A stretch of DNA of 64,000 bases from Trinickia dabaoshanensis (GTDB taxonomy: Bacteria > Pseudomonadota > Gammaproteobacteria > Burkholderiales > Burkholderiaceae). Position numbers and translations under genes: made by a program. The DNA is taken from assembly GCF_002879885.1 (NCBI RefSeq), contig NZ_PNYA01000007.1, forward strand, positions 124,001 through 188,000, written 5' to 3'. Shown here in pieces: positions 23,362 through 32,382 of the stretch. The stretch's first letter is position 1. The number at the start of each line of letters is the position of its first letter. The notes beneath the pieces were generated by a model. It was not told the origin of the DNA. It worked only from the letters and a program-made list of their open reading frames with translations, and ran no database searches.

Positions 23362-24939
23362 ATGAACTCGAGTTTGCATGACATCGACGTGGTGCCGCCG
23401 CGTGCTACCCGCGCCGGCGAGAAGCGGCTGATTCTAGGCGCCGTTTGTTTGGCTGGACTATCGATGCCGCTGAGCTTCACCGGCCCGGCGTTGGCGCTGC
23501 CGGCCATCGCGGGGGTGCTCGGCGGTTCGCCGTTGGCACTGGCGTGGGTGACCAACGCCTTCATGCTTGCGTTCGGCAGTTGCCTGCTCGTGGCCGGGAC
23601 GCTCGCCGACCGCTATGGCAGAAAACGCGTGTTCCTATGCGGCACGCTCGCGTTCGCGCTCTCGTCGATGTTGGCCGCGCTTGCCCCGAGTCTTATCGCG
23701 GTCGATCTCGCGCGGGCGGCGCAAGGCATTGGCGGTGCGGCTGCCTTATCGGCCGGCGCCGCGGCGCTCGCGCAAGAGTTCGAGGGCGATGCGCGCACGC
23801 GTGCGTTCAGCCTGCTCGGCACGACGTTCGGCGTGGGCCTCGCATTCGGGCCCGTCGTGGCGGGTGCGTTGGTCGCGCATTTCGGCTGGCGCTCGGTATT
23901 TGCGATGGTGACCGTCGTGACGACGATTGCCTCGGGGCTGGGCGCGAAGTGCATGCGCGAAACGCGCGACCCGCTCGCAAGCAGCGTGGACTGGCTCGGA
24001 GCCGCGACCTTCACGTGCTCGCTGGCGCTTTTCACGTATGCGGTGCTGCGCGTGCCGGACGCCGGCTGGACGAGTCGGCCCGTGCTCTCGCTGCTCGCGG
24101 CGTCGGCGGTTGCCGGGGCGGCGTTCGTCATCGTCGAATTACGCAGTACGCGTCCGATGCTCGAGCTCACGCTGCTGCGCTATCCGCGGTTCGTCGGCGT
24201 GCAATTTCTGGCGGCGGCGCCGGCCTATTCGTACGTCGTGCTGCTCGTGCTGCTGCCCGTTCGGCTCATCGGCATCGAGGGATTCGACAGCGTGGCCGCG
24301 GGGCGGATGATGTTCGCGCTCTCGGCGCCGATGCTCGTGGTGCCGCTTCTCGCCGCCCGGCTCGCCCGCACGATCGCGCCGGGCGTCATCGCGGGCTTGG
24401 GGTTGTTGCTTTGCGCGTGCGGACAACTGTGGCTCGCCCAATGCGCGCCCGGCCAACCCGTCGGCAATCTGCTCCTGGCGATGGCGGTCATCGGTACCGG
24501 GGTGGGGTTGCCTTGGGGCTTGATGGATGCGCTGGCGGTGAGCGTCGTGCCGAAGGAGCGTGCCGGGATGGCGGCCGGCATTTTCAACACCACGCGCGTG
24601 GCCGGCGAAGGGATAGCACTGGCCGTCGTCGCGGCGCTGCTCGCGAGCCTGACCGAGTCGAACCTGCGCGGTGCTTCACCGAGGGCGGCGAGCGACGCGG
24701 CGCTCGCGCATGCCGCCAACCGTCTCGCGATGGGCGATGTGCCGGCCGCGGTGGCCTGGATGCATGGCGTGGCGAGCCGCGATCTCATTCACTTTTACGG
24801 CCTGGCGTTTCACTCGCTGCTCCACGTGCTCGCCGCGGTGACCGTACTTTCCGCGTTGCTCGTGTTCGGTTTTCTCGGCCGCACGGCGGTGCATGAAGAT
24901 CAGGAGCGAACGAAATCCCAGATGTCCGCGTGCAACTGA
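23362..24939 (+). CDS. DHA2-family major facilitator (efflux) transporter
   Basis: A 525-residue transporter with the 14-helix DHA2 pattern: LPAIAGVLGGSPLALAWVTNA in helix 1-2, GTLADRYGRKRVFLCGTLAF as motif A, and RAAQGIGGAAALSAGAAAL. GAAGGAA stands six bases before the ATG at 23362. It lies divergent from a LysR gene and probably exports a drug-like compound under its control. Its 3' end overlaps the converging hydrolase gene by 40 bases. Confidence 0.9.
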   Translation: MNSSLHDIDVVPPRATRAGEKRLILGAVCLAGLSMPLSFTGPALALPAIAGVLGGSPLALAWVTNAFMLAFGSCLLVAGTLADRYGRKRVFLCGTLAFALSSMLAALAPSLIAVDLARAAQGIGGAAALSAGAAALAQEFEGDARTRAFSLLGTTFGVGLAFGPVVAGALVAHFGWRSVFAMVTVVTTIASGLGAKCMRETRDPLASSVDWLGAATFTCSLALFTYAVLRVPDAGWTSRPVLSLLAASAVAGAAFVIVELRSTRPMLELTLLRYPRFVGVQFLAAAPAYSYVVLLVLLPVRLIGIEGFDSVAAGRMMFALSAPMLVVPLLAARLARTIAPGVIAGLGLLLCACGQLWLAQCAPGQPVGNLLLAMAVIGTGVGLPWGLMDALAVSVVPKERAGMAAGIFNTTRVAGEGIALAVVAALLASLTESNLRGASPRAASDAALAHAANRLAMGDVPAAVAWMHGVASRDLIHFYGLAFHSLLHVLAAVTVLSALLVFGFLGRTAVHEDQERTKSQMSACN

Positions 24940-25703
24940 TCCATGTGCGTATAGAGCAGCCCATGCGGCGCGCCCGGATACACCTTGAGCCGCGCGCCGC
25001 GAATCAATTCCACCGAGGGCAGGCCACCGGTCTCGAGCGGCACGGAGCGATCCCGATCGCCGTGCACGATCAGCGTGGGTACGTCGATGCGGCGCATCTC
25101 TTCGCGGAAGTCCGCCTCGACGAGCGCTCGGCTGCAGGCGAGCGCGACCGGCACCGACGCTTGCAACAGCGTCGTGCCCCACTGCATCATCGCAGGCGAC
25201 GTCTCCGGCACGAAAAACGGTGCGACCGCGCTCGCGACCCAGCCTGGATAGTCTCGGCGCCATAGCGCCCAGAGCGCTTCGAATTGCTCGCGCGGCAACC
25301 CCGCCGGATTGTCTTCGGTTTGCGCGATCATCGGGGTGGTCGGTGCCAGCATGACGATGCGCGCGACGCGGGCGCCGCCATGGCGGCTCAGATATCGGAC
25401 GATCTCGCCGCTGCCCATCGAATGCGAGACGAGCGTGATTTCCTTCAAATCGAGTGCATCGATGAGCGTGGCCAGGTCGTCGGCGAACGTGTCGAAGTCG
25501 TAGCCTTGCGCGCTTTGATCCGAGCGTCCGTGCCCGCGCCGATCCAGGCAAATACACCGCATGCCGCGTTCGCCGAACTCCGCGAACGCGTAGTCCCACA
25601 TCGCGCTGCCGCATCCGAGGGCGCTCACGAACACCATCGGGGCGCCCCGGCCCCATTCGCGCCAATACAGTTGCGTTCCGTCGTTTGCGGTGATGAAGGG
25701 CAT
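24900..25703 (-). CDS. Alpha/beta hydrolase, chloroperoxidase/arylesterase-like
   Basis: A 267-residue alpha/beta hydrolase. The nucleophile elbow is SHSMGSG with the active Ser, the acid lies in VHGDRDRSVP, and the catalytic His is in GAPHGLLYTH. The Arg-Gly-His strand CLDRRGHGRSDQ is typical of cofactor-free haloperoxidase/arylesterase relatives. A GAGGAG stands before the ATG at 25703. The natural substrate is not evident. It converges with the DHA2 gene with a 40-base overlap. Confidence 0.88.
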   Translation of the reverse strand: MPFITANDGTQLYWREWGRGAPMVFVSALGCGSAMWDYAFAEFGERGMRCICLDRRGHGRSDQSAQGYDFDTFADDLATLIDALDLKEITLVSHSMGSGEIVRYLSRHGGARVARIVMLAPTTPMIAQTEDNPAGLPREQFEALWALWRRDYPGWVASAVAPFFVPETSPAMMQWGTTLLQASVPVALACSRALVEADFREEMRRIDVPTLIVHGDRDRSVPLETGGLPSVELIRGARLKVYPGAPHGLLYTHMDQLHADIWDFVRS

Positions 25704-25805
25704 GGTGGTTCTCCTCGGGTTGTCGATGCGTTGGTCGCCATCGTATGTGGCGGCACGCGGCAAATCGATTACCTCCGAGGTCAAGCGAACGTCAATACCG
25801 CCGAT

Positions 25806-25955
25806 ATGATCGCCGCGATCTTGCGCAGCTACGAGTCGCCGGCCGAAATCGCTGCTGCGTTCGCCGCCTTTTGGCGATATCAACTCGCGGGCCTGCAAGC
25901 CCTGATGGCAGGTATGAATCGGAGCAGCGCATGGCCTATGCCCCCTATTAATTGA
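25806..25955 (+). CDS. Possible small helical protein, unknown
   Basis: A 49-residue frame beginning MIAAILRSYESPAEIAAAF, then AAFWRYQLAGLQALMAGM. The composition is amphipathic and helix-forming and does not look like an antisense shadow, since no gene occupies the other strand over most of it. There is no good ribosome site, and the 3' end overlaps the flhC stop by 8 bases. It could also be a remnant of a longer protein. Confidence 0.25.
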   Translation: MIAAILRSYESPAEIAAAFAAFWRYQLAGLQALMAGMNRSSAWPMPPIN

Positions 25956-26472
25956 GCGTCTTCGCTTTCTTACCGGCGCGCGAGGGCGGCTGGCACATGA
26001 CACAAGCCTTCGCGCGGGGCAGGTCGTGCTTGTACGAGACGAATTTGCCCTTGCAGCGGCAGCACTGATGCATCTCGAGGATGCCGCCGTTGAAAAAGCG
26101 CACGAGCGTCCAAGCGCGTGTCAGATCGAGGTGAACGTCCAGCCCGCCGTTGGCGCAATGTTCGCGATACAGACGGTAACCCTTGGTCAGCGCATCGACG
26201 TGCGAGCAGCGCGCCTCTTGTTTGAGAAACGAGTACGTGTGATAGAACAGCGACGCGTGGATGTTGGCTTGCCAGGTCATGTACCAGTCCGCCGAGGAGG
26301 GCAGCATGCCTTTCGGGGGCGATTCCGATTTGACTTCGCGGTACAGGCGAATGAGCCGTTCACGCGAGAGCGAAAGCTCCGATTCGAGCACCTGCATGCG
26401 GGCCCCCAGCTCGATCAGCGCGACGGCGCGCGACACTTCGTTGGCTTCTTCGATCAGGCTCGTCTTCGGCAT
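25948..26472 (-). CDS. flhC: Flagellar master regulator subunit FlhC
   Basis: A 174-residue FlhC. The zinc-binding cysteines are visible as CCRCKGKF and CVMCQPP near the C-terminus, and the body has the family segments ADWYMTWQANIHASLFY and EHCANGGLDVHLDL. With FlhD it forms the FlhD4C2 complex that activates class II flagellar promoters. GGGAG precedes the ATG at 26472. It starts 13 bases after the flhD stop, so the two form an operon. No motAB or che genes follow, unlike the common flhDC-motAB-che arrangement. Confidence 0.93.
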   Translation of the reverse strand: MPKTSLIEEANEVSRAVALIELGARMQVLESELSLSRERLIRLYREVKSESPPKGMLPSSADWYMTWQANIHASLFYHTYSFLKQEARCSHVDALTKGYRLYREHCANGGLDVHLDLTRAWTLVRFFNGGILEMHQCCRCKGKFVSYKHDLPRAKACVMCQPPSRAGKKAKTLN

Positions 26473-26485
26473 GGCTGGCTCCCTA

Positions 26486-26803
26486 TTAGGCGAATTGGCG
26501 TGCAGGTTGCGCGGCAAGCAAGATCGCCGCATGCGTGGCGGTGGCGTCCAGCCCCTTGTCCATCGTCGTCAGCGCCGTGACCATGGCGGCATCGTCGAAG
26601 CGAAAGTCGCAGACGATGTCTTCCGATTGCGCCAGCTTGATCGTTTGCGCGGGCGTCAGCATGGAGACGAGGTCGGCCATTTGCGCCGACAGCCCGAGTT
26701 TGAACATTCCCTCGGCGTAGTCCTCGTTGAGCATGTGCTGCGCAAGCATCAGATACGACAGGTTGATTTCGCGTACCGATTCGAGCACTTCACGATTGTC
26801 CAA
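26486..26803 (-). CDS. flhD: Flagellar master regulator subunit FlhD
   Basis: A 105-residue FlhD. Typical sequence is EINLSYLMLAQHMLNEDYAE followed by FKLGLSAQMADLVSMLTPAQ. The likely start is a TTG at 26803 with GGAGG seven bases upstream; no ATG fits the conserved N-terminus. It is the partner of FlhC downstream. This could be a second flhDC copy in the genome, since chemotaxis and motor genes do not adjoin it. Confidence 0.92.
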   Translation of the reverse strand: MDNREVLESVREINLSYLMLAQHMLNEDYAEGMFKLGLSAQMADLVSMLTPAQTIKLAQSEDIVCDFRFDDAAMVTALTTMDKGLDATATHAAILLAAQPARQFA

Positions 26804-26894
26804 GTTGCGCCTCCGCAGGGGTGATTACGGGTTGCATGCCTCGCCGATCGGACCGCCTTTCGCGTTGCGCGGTGTGGTGCATGCGTCTGACGAA

Positions 26895-26923
26895 AGTATT
26901 GTTCAGATTGTTGTTTGCACCAA
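26895..26923 (-). promoter_or_regulatory. Possible promoter of flhDC
   Basis: On the minus strand TTGGTG (26918-26923) and AATACT (26895-26900) are separated by 17 bases, roughly 90 bases upstream of the flhD start. Both hexamers match sigma-70 consensus only in part. The leader between this site and flhD leaves room for post-transcriptional control. Confidence 0.3.
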
Positions 26924-27096
26924 TCAGCGGCGGCGGAACATGATGTCGTCCGCACCGATGCGCTTGTCAGCGTTTTCCTACGCGATCGGGCATGCGGTTT
27001 GAGCGCCGCTATGCAGCACGCCGTAGGCGTTTCGCGCAGCCTGGCCAAACGGGCGTTTGAAGGTGGAGTCGAACCGCGGCTCGCCCCACCGGATGG

Positions 27097-27864
27097 TCAT
27101 GCCCAGCCTTCGAGGCGCAGTGTCGAACGCACGAGCCGCTGCTCCTCAAGTTCGATCTCGCGCAGGCCCTCTACGTTGCTGCGGATGTGCTCGCTTGCCG
27201 CGCGCCGCGCCTGATCGGGCAGCCGCCCCACGACGGCGTTGTACAAGCGAGCATGCTGCCGGTCGATCTGGCGCTTTTGCGCCGCCCGGTGATAAAGGTT
27301 GTTGACGGAAGCGAACACCGAACTCAGCAGCAAATCGTTCAGCGAACTCAACGTATGCACGAGCACCGGATTGTGCGACGCCTCGCAGATGGCCAAATGA
27401 AAGGCGTAGTCGAGGCGGGCGAGCGCCTCCGGCGGCGTGCTTTCGATCTCGGCGTGGACCATCTCCTCATAACGGCGCGTGATCAGCACGAAGTCCGCCG
27501 GCGTTCCGCGCTGCGCCGCTAGCCGCGCAGACTCGCCCTCGAGCATCTGGCGTACTTCGAACAAGTCGTAAAGCGTGCGCGGTTGCGATGCGAGCAGATG
27601 CAGCATCGGCATCGTGTGCTCGCGCGGGGTGAGTTCGGCGACGAACGAGCCGCGGCCGTGCTGCGTGTCGATGACACCTCGCGCGCGCAGCAGTTTCAGT
27701 CCTTCGCGCAATGCCGCTCGGGACACGCCGAGCTTTTCCGTGAGCCGGCGCTCGGACGGCAGCGCCTGTCCCTGTTTCAATACGCCATCGACGATCAATT
27801 GTTCGATGCGTTCCGCCACGACATCCGCGACATGGCGCGGCGACGTCGAAATCTCTTCGATCAT
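27097..27864 (-). CDS. glcC: GntR/FadR-family regulator of glycolate use, GlcC-like
   Basis: A 255-residue FadR-subfamily GntR protein. The N-terminal winged HTH is VLKQGQALPSERRLTEKLGV, SRAALREGLKLL; the C-terminal FCD domain includes LFEVRQMLEGESARLAAQRG and LDYAFHLAICEASHNPVL with metal-binding His positions. It is divergent from glcD, as in E. coli, where GlcC activates the glc operon with glycolate. The ATG at 27864 is preferred to 27891 because the operator-like palindrome would otherwise lie inside the coding region. Confidence 0.88.
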   Translation of the reverse strand: MIEEISTSPRHVADVVAERIEQLIVDGVLKQGQALPSERRLTEKLGVSRAALREGLKLLRARGVIDTQHGRGSFVAELTPREHTMPMLHLLASQPRTLYDLFEVRQMLEGESARLAAQRGTPADFVLITRRYEEMVHAEIESTPPEALARLDYAFHLAICEASHNPVLVHTLSSLNDLLLSSVFASVNNLYHRAAQKRQIDRQHARLYNAVVGRLPDQARRAASEHIRSNVEGLREIELEEQRLVRSTLRLEGWA

Positions 27865-27865
27865 A

Positions 27866-27982
27866 GTGGTCTGACCACCTGTAAAAGCCATGCGACGCCC
27901 GGAGCTTACGCTTTTTCGTCAAGCATTGCTGGCGTTAGCGGCAGGGGATGGGAAAACCCTAAGCAAAAAGTGGTCTGACCTG
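27866..27982. promoter_or_regulatory. Two GlcC-type operators between glcC and glcD
   Basis: GTGGTCTGACCAC at 27866-27878 is a perfect palindrome around a single central T. A second copy, GTGGTCTGACC, lies at 27970-27980. TGGTC-type sites with central N are bound by FadR-subfamily GntR regulators. One copy abuts the glcC start, suggesting autoregulation, and the other lies about 100 bases before glcD, suggesting control of the glc genes. Confidence 0.65.
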
Positions 27983-28081
27983 TGGGTTGGCGAATAGACA
28001 CCGGCGCGCGGGGCGTGAACAATCCTGTCAGCCGTGAGCGTGCCGACCGCATGCGGGCGGCGCAATTCACAGGATTCTCGG

Positions 28082-29581
28082 ATGAGCTTCACCTACGACG
28101 AAAAGATCGACGGCGCGCTGCCTTCGGTCGATCGCAACACGCTGATTTCGGCGCTGCGCGCTTTATCCCCCGACCTCGAAGTGCTGCACGAAGCGGAAGA
28201 GTTGCGCCCGTTCGAATGCGACGGGCTGGCCGCGTATCGGACGGTGCCGCTTTGCGTCGTCTTGCCGAGCACCGTCGAGCAAGCGCGCGGCGTGCTGCGT
28301 GTGGCCGCGGCGCACGGCGTACCGGTGGTGCCGCGCGGCGCCGGCACGGGTCTCTCGGGCGGAGCGATGCCGATCGAGAAGGGCATCTTGCTCGTGATGG
28401 CGAAGTTCAACCGGATCGTCGCGCTGGACCCCGTGGCCGCCACGGCGCGCGTTCAGCCCGGCGTGCGCAACCTCGCGATCTCGCAAGCGGCCGCCCCGTA
28501 TGGTCTCTATTACGCGCCCGATCCGTCGTCTCAGATCGCGTGCTCGATCGGCGGCAACGTAGCCGAAAACGCGGGCGGCGTGCATTGCCTCAAATACGGC
28601 CTCACCGTGCACAACGTTCTGAAGGTCGACGTGCTGACGATCGACGGTGAACTCGTCACGTTCGGCGGTGAATCCCTCGACAGCCCCGGCTTCGATTTGC
28701 TGGCGCTATTCACGGGCTCCGAGGGCATGCTCGGCATCGTCGTGGAAGTCACCGTCAAGCTGTTGCCGAAGCCGCAGTGCGCGAAGTTGTTGATGGCCAG
28801 CTTCGACGATGTCGAAAAGGCCGGGCGGGCGGTGGCCGATATCATCGGCGCCGGCATCATCCCCGGCGGGCTCGAGATGATGGACAACCTCGCCATTCGC
28901 GCCGCGGAGGACTTCATCCACGCGGGGTATCCGGTCGATGCCGAGGCGATTTTGCTCTGCGAACTCGATGGCGCCGAGAGCGACGTCGACGAGGACATCG
29001 CGCGCGTGCAGACGTTGCTCGCCGAGTCGGGATGCGGACAGGTGCGAGTGGCGCACGACGAGGCCGAGAGGCTGCGCTTATGGGCCGGGCGCAAGAACGC
29101 TTTTCCGGCCGTCGGCCGCGTTTCGCCCGATTACTACTGCATGGACGGCACGATCCCGCGCCGTGAACTCGCACGCGTGTTGCGCGGGATCGCGGCGCTC
29201 GGCGAGGAGTACGGCCTGCTCGTCGCCAACGTATTTCATGCGGGCGACGGCAACATGCATCCGCTGATCCTATTCGACGCCAACCGGCCGGGCGAGCTCG
29301 ACCGCGCCGAGGCGCTGGGCGGAAAGATCCTCGAGCTGTGCGTGCAGGTTGGCGGCAGCATTACGGGCGAGCACGGCGTCGGCCGCGAGAAGATCAATCA
29401 GATGTGCGTTCAGTTCACGCGCGACGAGATCACGTTCTTCCACGCGGTGAAGGCCGCGTTCGATCCGTCGGGCCTGCTCAATCCGGGCAAGAACATTCCG
29501 ACGCTGCACCGCTGCGCCGAATTCGGCGCGATGCACATTCACCACGGCCAACTGCCGTTCCCGCACCTGGAGCGCTTCTGA
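28082..29581 (+). CDS. glcD: Glycolate oxidase subunit GlcD
   Basis: A 499-residue FAD-linked oxidase subunit that oxidises glycolate to glyoxylate. The FAD (PCMH) motif VVPRGAGTGLSGGAMP is near residue 75 and the C-terminal GSITGEHGVGREKI and GLLNPGKNI are typical. The ATG at 28082 follows an AGGA; the frame continues upstream but without similarity. Its stop overlaps the glcE start (TGATG), so the subunits are coupled. Confidence 0.95.
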   Translation: MSFTYDEKIDGALPSVDRNTLISALRALSPDLEVLHEAEELRPFECDGLAAYRTVPLCVVLPSTVEQARGVLRVAAAHGVPVVPRGAGTGLSGGAMPIEKGILLVMAKFNRIVALDPVAATARVQPGVRNLAISQAAAPYGLYYAPDPSSQIACSIGGNVAENAGGVHCLKYGLTVHNVLKVDVLTIDGELVTFGGESLDSPGFDLLALFTGSEGMLGIVVEVTVKLLPKPQCAKLLMASFDDVEKAGRAVADIIGAGIIPGGLEMMDNLAIRAAEDFIHAGYPVDAEAILLCELDGAESDVDEDIARVQTLLAESGCGQVRVAHDEAERLRLWAGRKNAFPAVGRVSPDYYCMDGTIPRRELARVLRGIAALGEEYGLLVANVFHAGDGNMHPLILFDANRPGELDRAEALGGKILELCVQVGGSITGEHGVGREKINQMCVQFTRDEITFFHAVKAAFDPSGLLNPGKNIPTLHRCAEFGAMHIHHGQLPFPHLERF

Positions 29582-30648
29582 TGGGACGTGATTTCGAAGC
29601 GGCCGATCACAGCGCCGCGCTGATCGAACAAGTGCAAGAGGCGATCGCCGCGCGCACGACGCTGCGCATTCGCGGCGCGGATACGAAAGCGGCGCTCGGA
29701 CGGCCGATCGAGGGGCGCACGCTCGATACGCGCGCGCACCGCGGCATCGTCAGCTACGACCCGACGGAACTCGTCGTCACGGCGCGGGCCGGGACGACGC
29801 TCGCGCAACTCGAAGCCGCGCTCGATGCGGCCGGCCAAATGCTGCCGTGCGAGCCGCCGGCCTACGGGGGGCAGGCCACGGTCGGCGGGATGGTCGCGGC
29901 GGGGTTGTCCGGAGCGCGCCGGCCGTGGGCGGGCGCCGTTCGCGATTTCGTGCTCGGATGCCGTGTCGTGACGGGGCACGGGAAGCATCTGCGCTTCGGC
30001 GGCGAGGTGATGAAGAACGTTGCCGGTTACGACGTCTCGCGATTGTTGGCGGGCAGTTTCGGCTCATTGGGACTCATTACCGAGGTGTCGCTCAAGGTGT
30101 TGCCCAAGCCGCGCGCCGCGTTGGATACGGCGCTCGAGATGCCCGCGCAGGACATGCCGTGCAAGCTCAGGCAATGGCGCGACGCCGGCTTGCCGATCAC
30201 GGGCGCCTGTCATGTCGACGGCATCTTGCATCTGCGGCTCGAAGGCGGCGAGGGTTCGATCCGCACAGCGCAGGCCGTGCTGGGCGGGGAACGAGGCGAC
30301 GGCGCCTTTTGGGTCGCGCTGCGCGAAGCGACGTTGCCGTTCTTCAACGATCGCCGCGCGCTTTGGCGCATATCGGCGGCGCTGAGTGCGCCGCTCGCGC
30401 CCTTGCCGGGGCAGGCGCTGCTCGATTGGGGCGGCGCGCAGCGTTGGCTCAAAACCGACGCGAGCGTGGAGACGGTCCGCGAGATCGCCGAGCGCCTCGA
30501 CGGCCACGCTACGTGTTTCACAGCCGGCGTCGCGGACGAACCGTTTCATCCGCTCCCCGACGGCTTGCTGCGAATCCATCGGCAACTCAAGGCGCAACTG
30601 GATCCGCACGGCATTTTCAACCCCGGCCGCCTTTATGCGGCGATTTAG
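29581..30648 (+). CDS. glcE: Glycolate oxidase subunit GlcE
   Basis: A 355-residue FAD-binding subunit of glycolate oxidase. IRGADTKAALGRPIEGRTLD and the PCMH-type GQATVGGMVAAGLSGARRPW and VMKNVAGYDVSRLLAGSFGS are characteristic. The start codon shares one base with the glcD stop. It forms the oxidase complex with GlcD and the iron-sulfur subunit GlcF. Confidence 0.94.
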   Translation: MGRDFEAADHSAALIEQVQEAIAARTTLRIRGADTKAALGRPIEGRTLDTRAHRGIVSYDPTELVVTARAGTTLAQLEAALDAAGQMLPCEPPAYGGQATVGGMVAAGLSGARRPWAGAVRDFVLGCRVVTGHGKHLRFGGEVMKNVAGYDVSRLLAGSFGSLGLITEVSLKVLPKPRAALDTALEMPAQDMPCKLRQWRDAGLPITGACHVDGILHLRLEGGEGSIRTAQAVLGGERGDGAFWVALREATLPFFNDRRALWRISAALSAPLAPLPGQALLDWGGAQRWLKTDASVETVREIAERLDGHATCFTAGVADEPFHPLPDGLLRIHRQLKAQLDPHGIFNPGRLYAAI

Positions 30649-30668
30649 GCGCGGCGAGTACTCGATCG

Positions 30669-31901
30669 ATGCAAACCACTCTTAGCGAACAAGCGCGCGC
30701 ATTGCCGCGCGCGGACGAAGCCGAGTCGATTCTGCGCGCCTGCGTGCATTGCGGCTTTTGCAATGCCACGTGCCCCACGTATCAATTGCTCGGCAACGAA
30801 CTCGATGGCCCGCGCGGACGCATCTACCTGATCAAGCAAGTGCTCGAAGGCGCCCCGGTGACCGAGAAGACGCAAGCTCACCTGGACCGCTGTCTGACGT
30901 GCCGTAGTTGCGAAACGACGTGTCCCTCGGGCGTGCGCTACCACTCGCTGCTCGATATCGGCCGCGCCGAGGTGGAACGGCGCGCGCCGCGGCCCGCCAG
31001 ACAGCGTATGTTGCGCGCCGCCTTGCGCCGCGTCGTGCCCGAGCCCGAACTGTTCGGGCCGCTCCTGAAGACCGGGCAGGCGTTGCGGCCCGTATTGCCG
31101 CGCGTCTTGCGCGAAAAGATTCCGCGCGCCATGCCCGCGCAAAAGGGTGCGAGCGATGAGCGTCCGCCGCTGCGGCATGCACGGCGCGTGCTGATGCTGG
31201 AAGGATGCGTGCTGCCGTCGCTGTCGCCCAATACGAACGCCGCGGCCGCCCGCGTACTCGATCGTCTGGGCATCAGTGTGGTTCCCGCCAAGGAGGCCGG
31301 CTGCTGCGGCGCCACCGAATACCACTTGAACGCGCAAGACGACGGCCTGGCGCGGGCGCGGCGCAACATCGACGCATGGTGGCCCGCGGTGGCGGCCGGC
31401 GTGGAGGCGGTGGTGCTGACCGCCAGCGGCTGCGGGGCGTTCGTGAAGGAGTACGGCCATTTGCTGCGGCACGACCCTGTATACGCGCAGAAGGCGAAGC
31501 GGATCAGTGAACTCGCGCTGGATCTCGTCGAGGTCGTCGGCCGCGAGCCGCTTGATGCGCTGCACAACGGTAAGCCGCGCCGCATCGCCGTTCATTGCCC
31601 GTGCACGTTGCAACACGCGCAAAAGCTCGGCGGCGCTGTGCAATCGCTGATGCTGCGCATTGGGTTTGACCTTACCCCGGTCGCCGATTCGCATCTATGC
31701 TGTGGATCGGCGGGGACCTATTCCATCACCGAGCCGGCGCTTGCCCGGAAGTTGCGCGACAACAAGCTCGATGCGCTGGAAGCGGGAGGTCCCGACGCCA
31801 TCGTCACCGCCAATATCGGCTGCCAGACTCACCTGAACGGCGCGGGCCGTACGGCGGTGAGCCATTGGATCGAGCTCGTCGACGCGCTGCATAGCGCCTG
31901 A
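30669..31901 (+). CDS. glcF: Glycolate oxidase iron-sulfur subunit GlcF
   Basis: A 410-residue subunit with two 4Fe-4S ferredoxin motifs, CVHCGFCNATCP and CLTCRSCETTCP, near residues 25-95, and two CCG domains (EAGCCGATEYH, then LCCGSAGTYS) as in heterodisulfide-reductase-type proteins. It passes electrons from GlcD/E to the membrane quinone pool. The ATG at 30669 begins 20 bases after glcE. Confidence 0.95.
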   Translation: MQTTLSEQARALPRADEAESILRACVHCGFCNATCPTYQLLGNELDGPRGRIYLIKQVLEGAPVTEKTQAHLDRCLTCRSCETTCPSGVRYHSLLDIGRAEVERRAPRPARQRMLRAALRRVVPEPELFGPLLKTGQALRPVLPRVLREKIPRAMPAQKGASDERPPLRHARRVLMLEGCVLPSLSPNTNAAAARVLDRLGISVVPAKEAGCCGATEYHLNAQDDGLARARRNIDAWWPAVAAGVEAVVLTASGCGAFVKEYGHLLRHDPVYAQKAKRISELALDLVEVVGREPLDALHNGKPRRIAVHCPCTLQHAQKLGGAVQSLMLRIGFDLTPVADSHLCCGSAGTYSITEPALARKLRDNKLDALEAGGPDAIVTANIGCQTHLNGAGRTAVSHWIELVDALHSA

Positions 31902-31936
31902 CGCCTGGCTCACCCTTCACCTTGGGAGTTTTCACG

Positions 31937-32341
31937 ATGCAAACGAAATCCGTACTCGGGCTCACCGAAATCGACGCCATCATGGCCGCGGCACGTGCCG
32001 AAGCGCTTAAGCACGGCTGGGCGGTCGCGATCGCGCTCGTCGACGACGGCGGTCATGCGCTCGCGCTCGTGCGCCTGGACGGCGCGTCGCCCGCGAGCGC
32101 GGCGATCGCGATGGAGAAAGCGCGCACGTCGGCGCTGGGCCGGCGCGAGTCGAAGGCTTACGAGGATATGATCAACGGCGGCCGCACCGCTTTCCTCAGC
32201 GCCCCGTTGGCGGGTACGCTGGAGGGCGGCGTGCCCGTCGTCGTCGATGGCCAGGTGATCGGCGCGATGGGCGTGTCCGGTGTCAAGTCGGAGCAAGACG
32301 CACAAGTCGCCAAAGCCGGGATTCAGAGCATCACGGGCTGA
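31937..32341 (+). CDS. glcG: GlcG/HbpS-family heme-binding-like protein
   Basis: A 134-residue DUF336 (GlcG/HbpS) protein: [33 protein letters not shown] and the C-terminal [17 protein letters not shown] are family marks. GlcG lies in the E. coli glc operon; the exact role is not defined, with heme or flavin handling suggested for relatives. TTGGGAGT stands just before the ATG. It is in the middle of the operon. Confidence 0.92.
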   Translation: MQTKSVLGLTEIDAIMAAARAEALKHGWAVAIALVDDGGHALALVRLDGASPASAAIAMEKARTSALGRRESKAYEDMINGGRTAFLSAPLAGTLEGGVPVVVDGQVIGAMGVSGVKSEQDAQVAKAGIQSITG

Positions 32342-32382
32342 ACTCGCGGGCGGGTTTCCCACGCAACGATACTTCTCGCAAC

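Noticed and set aside
27020-27095. tRNA-like T-arm sequence (GGTTCGACTCC on the minus strand)
   Set aside because: The flanking bases do not form a T-stem or an acceptor stem, so no tRNA cloverleaf is possible.
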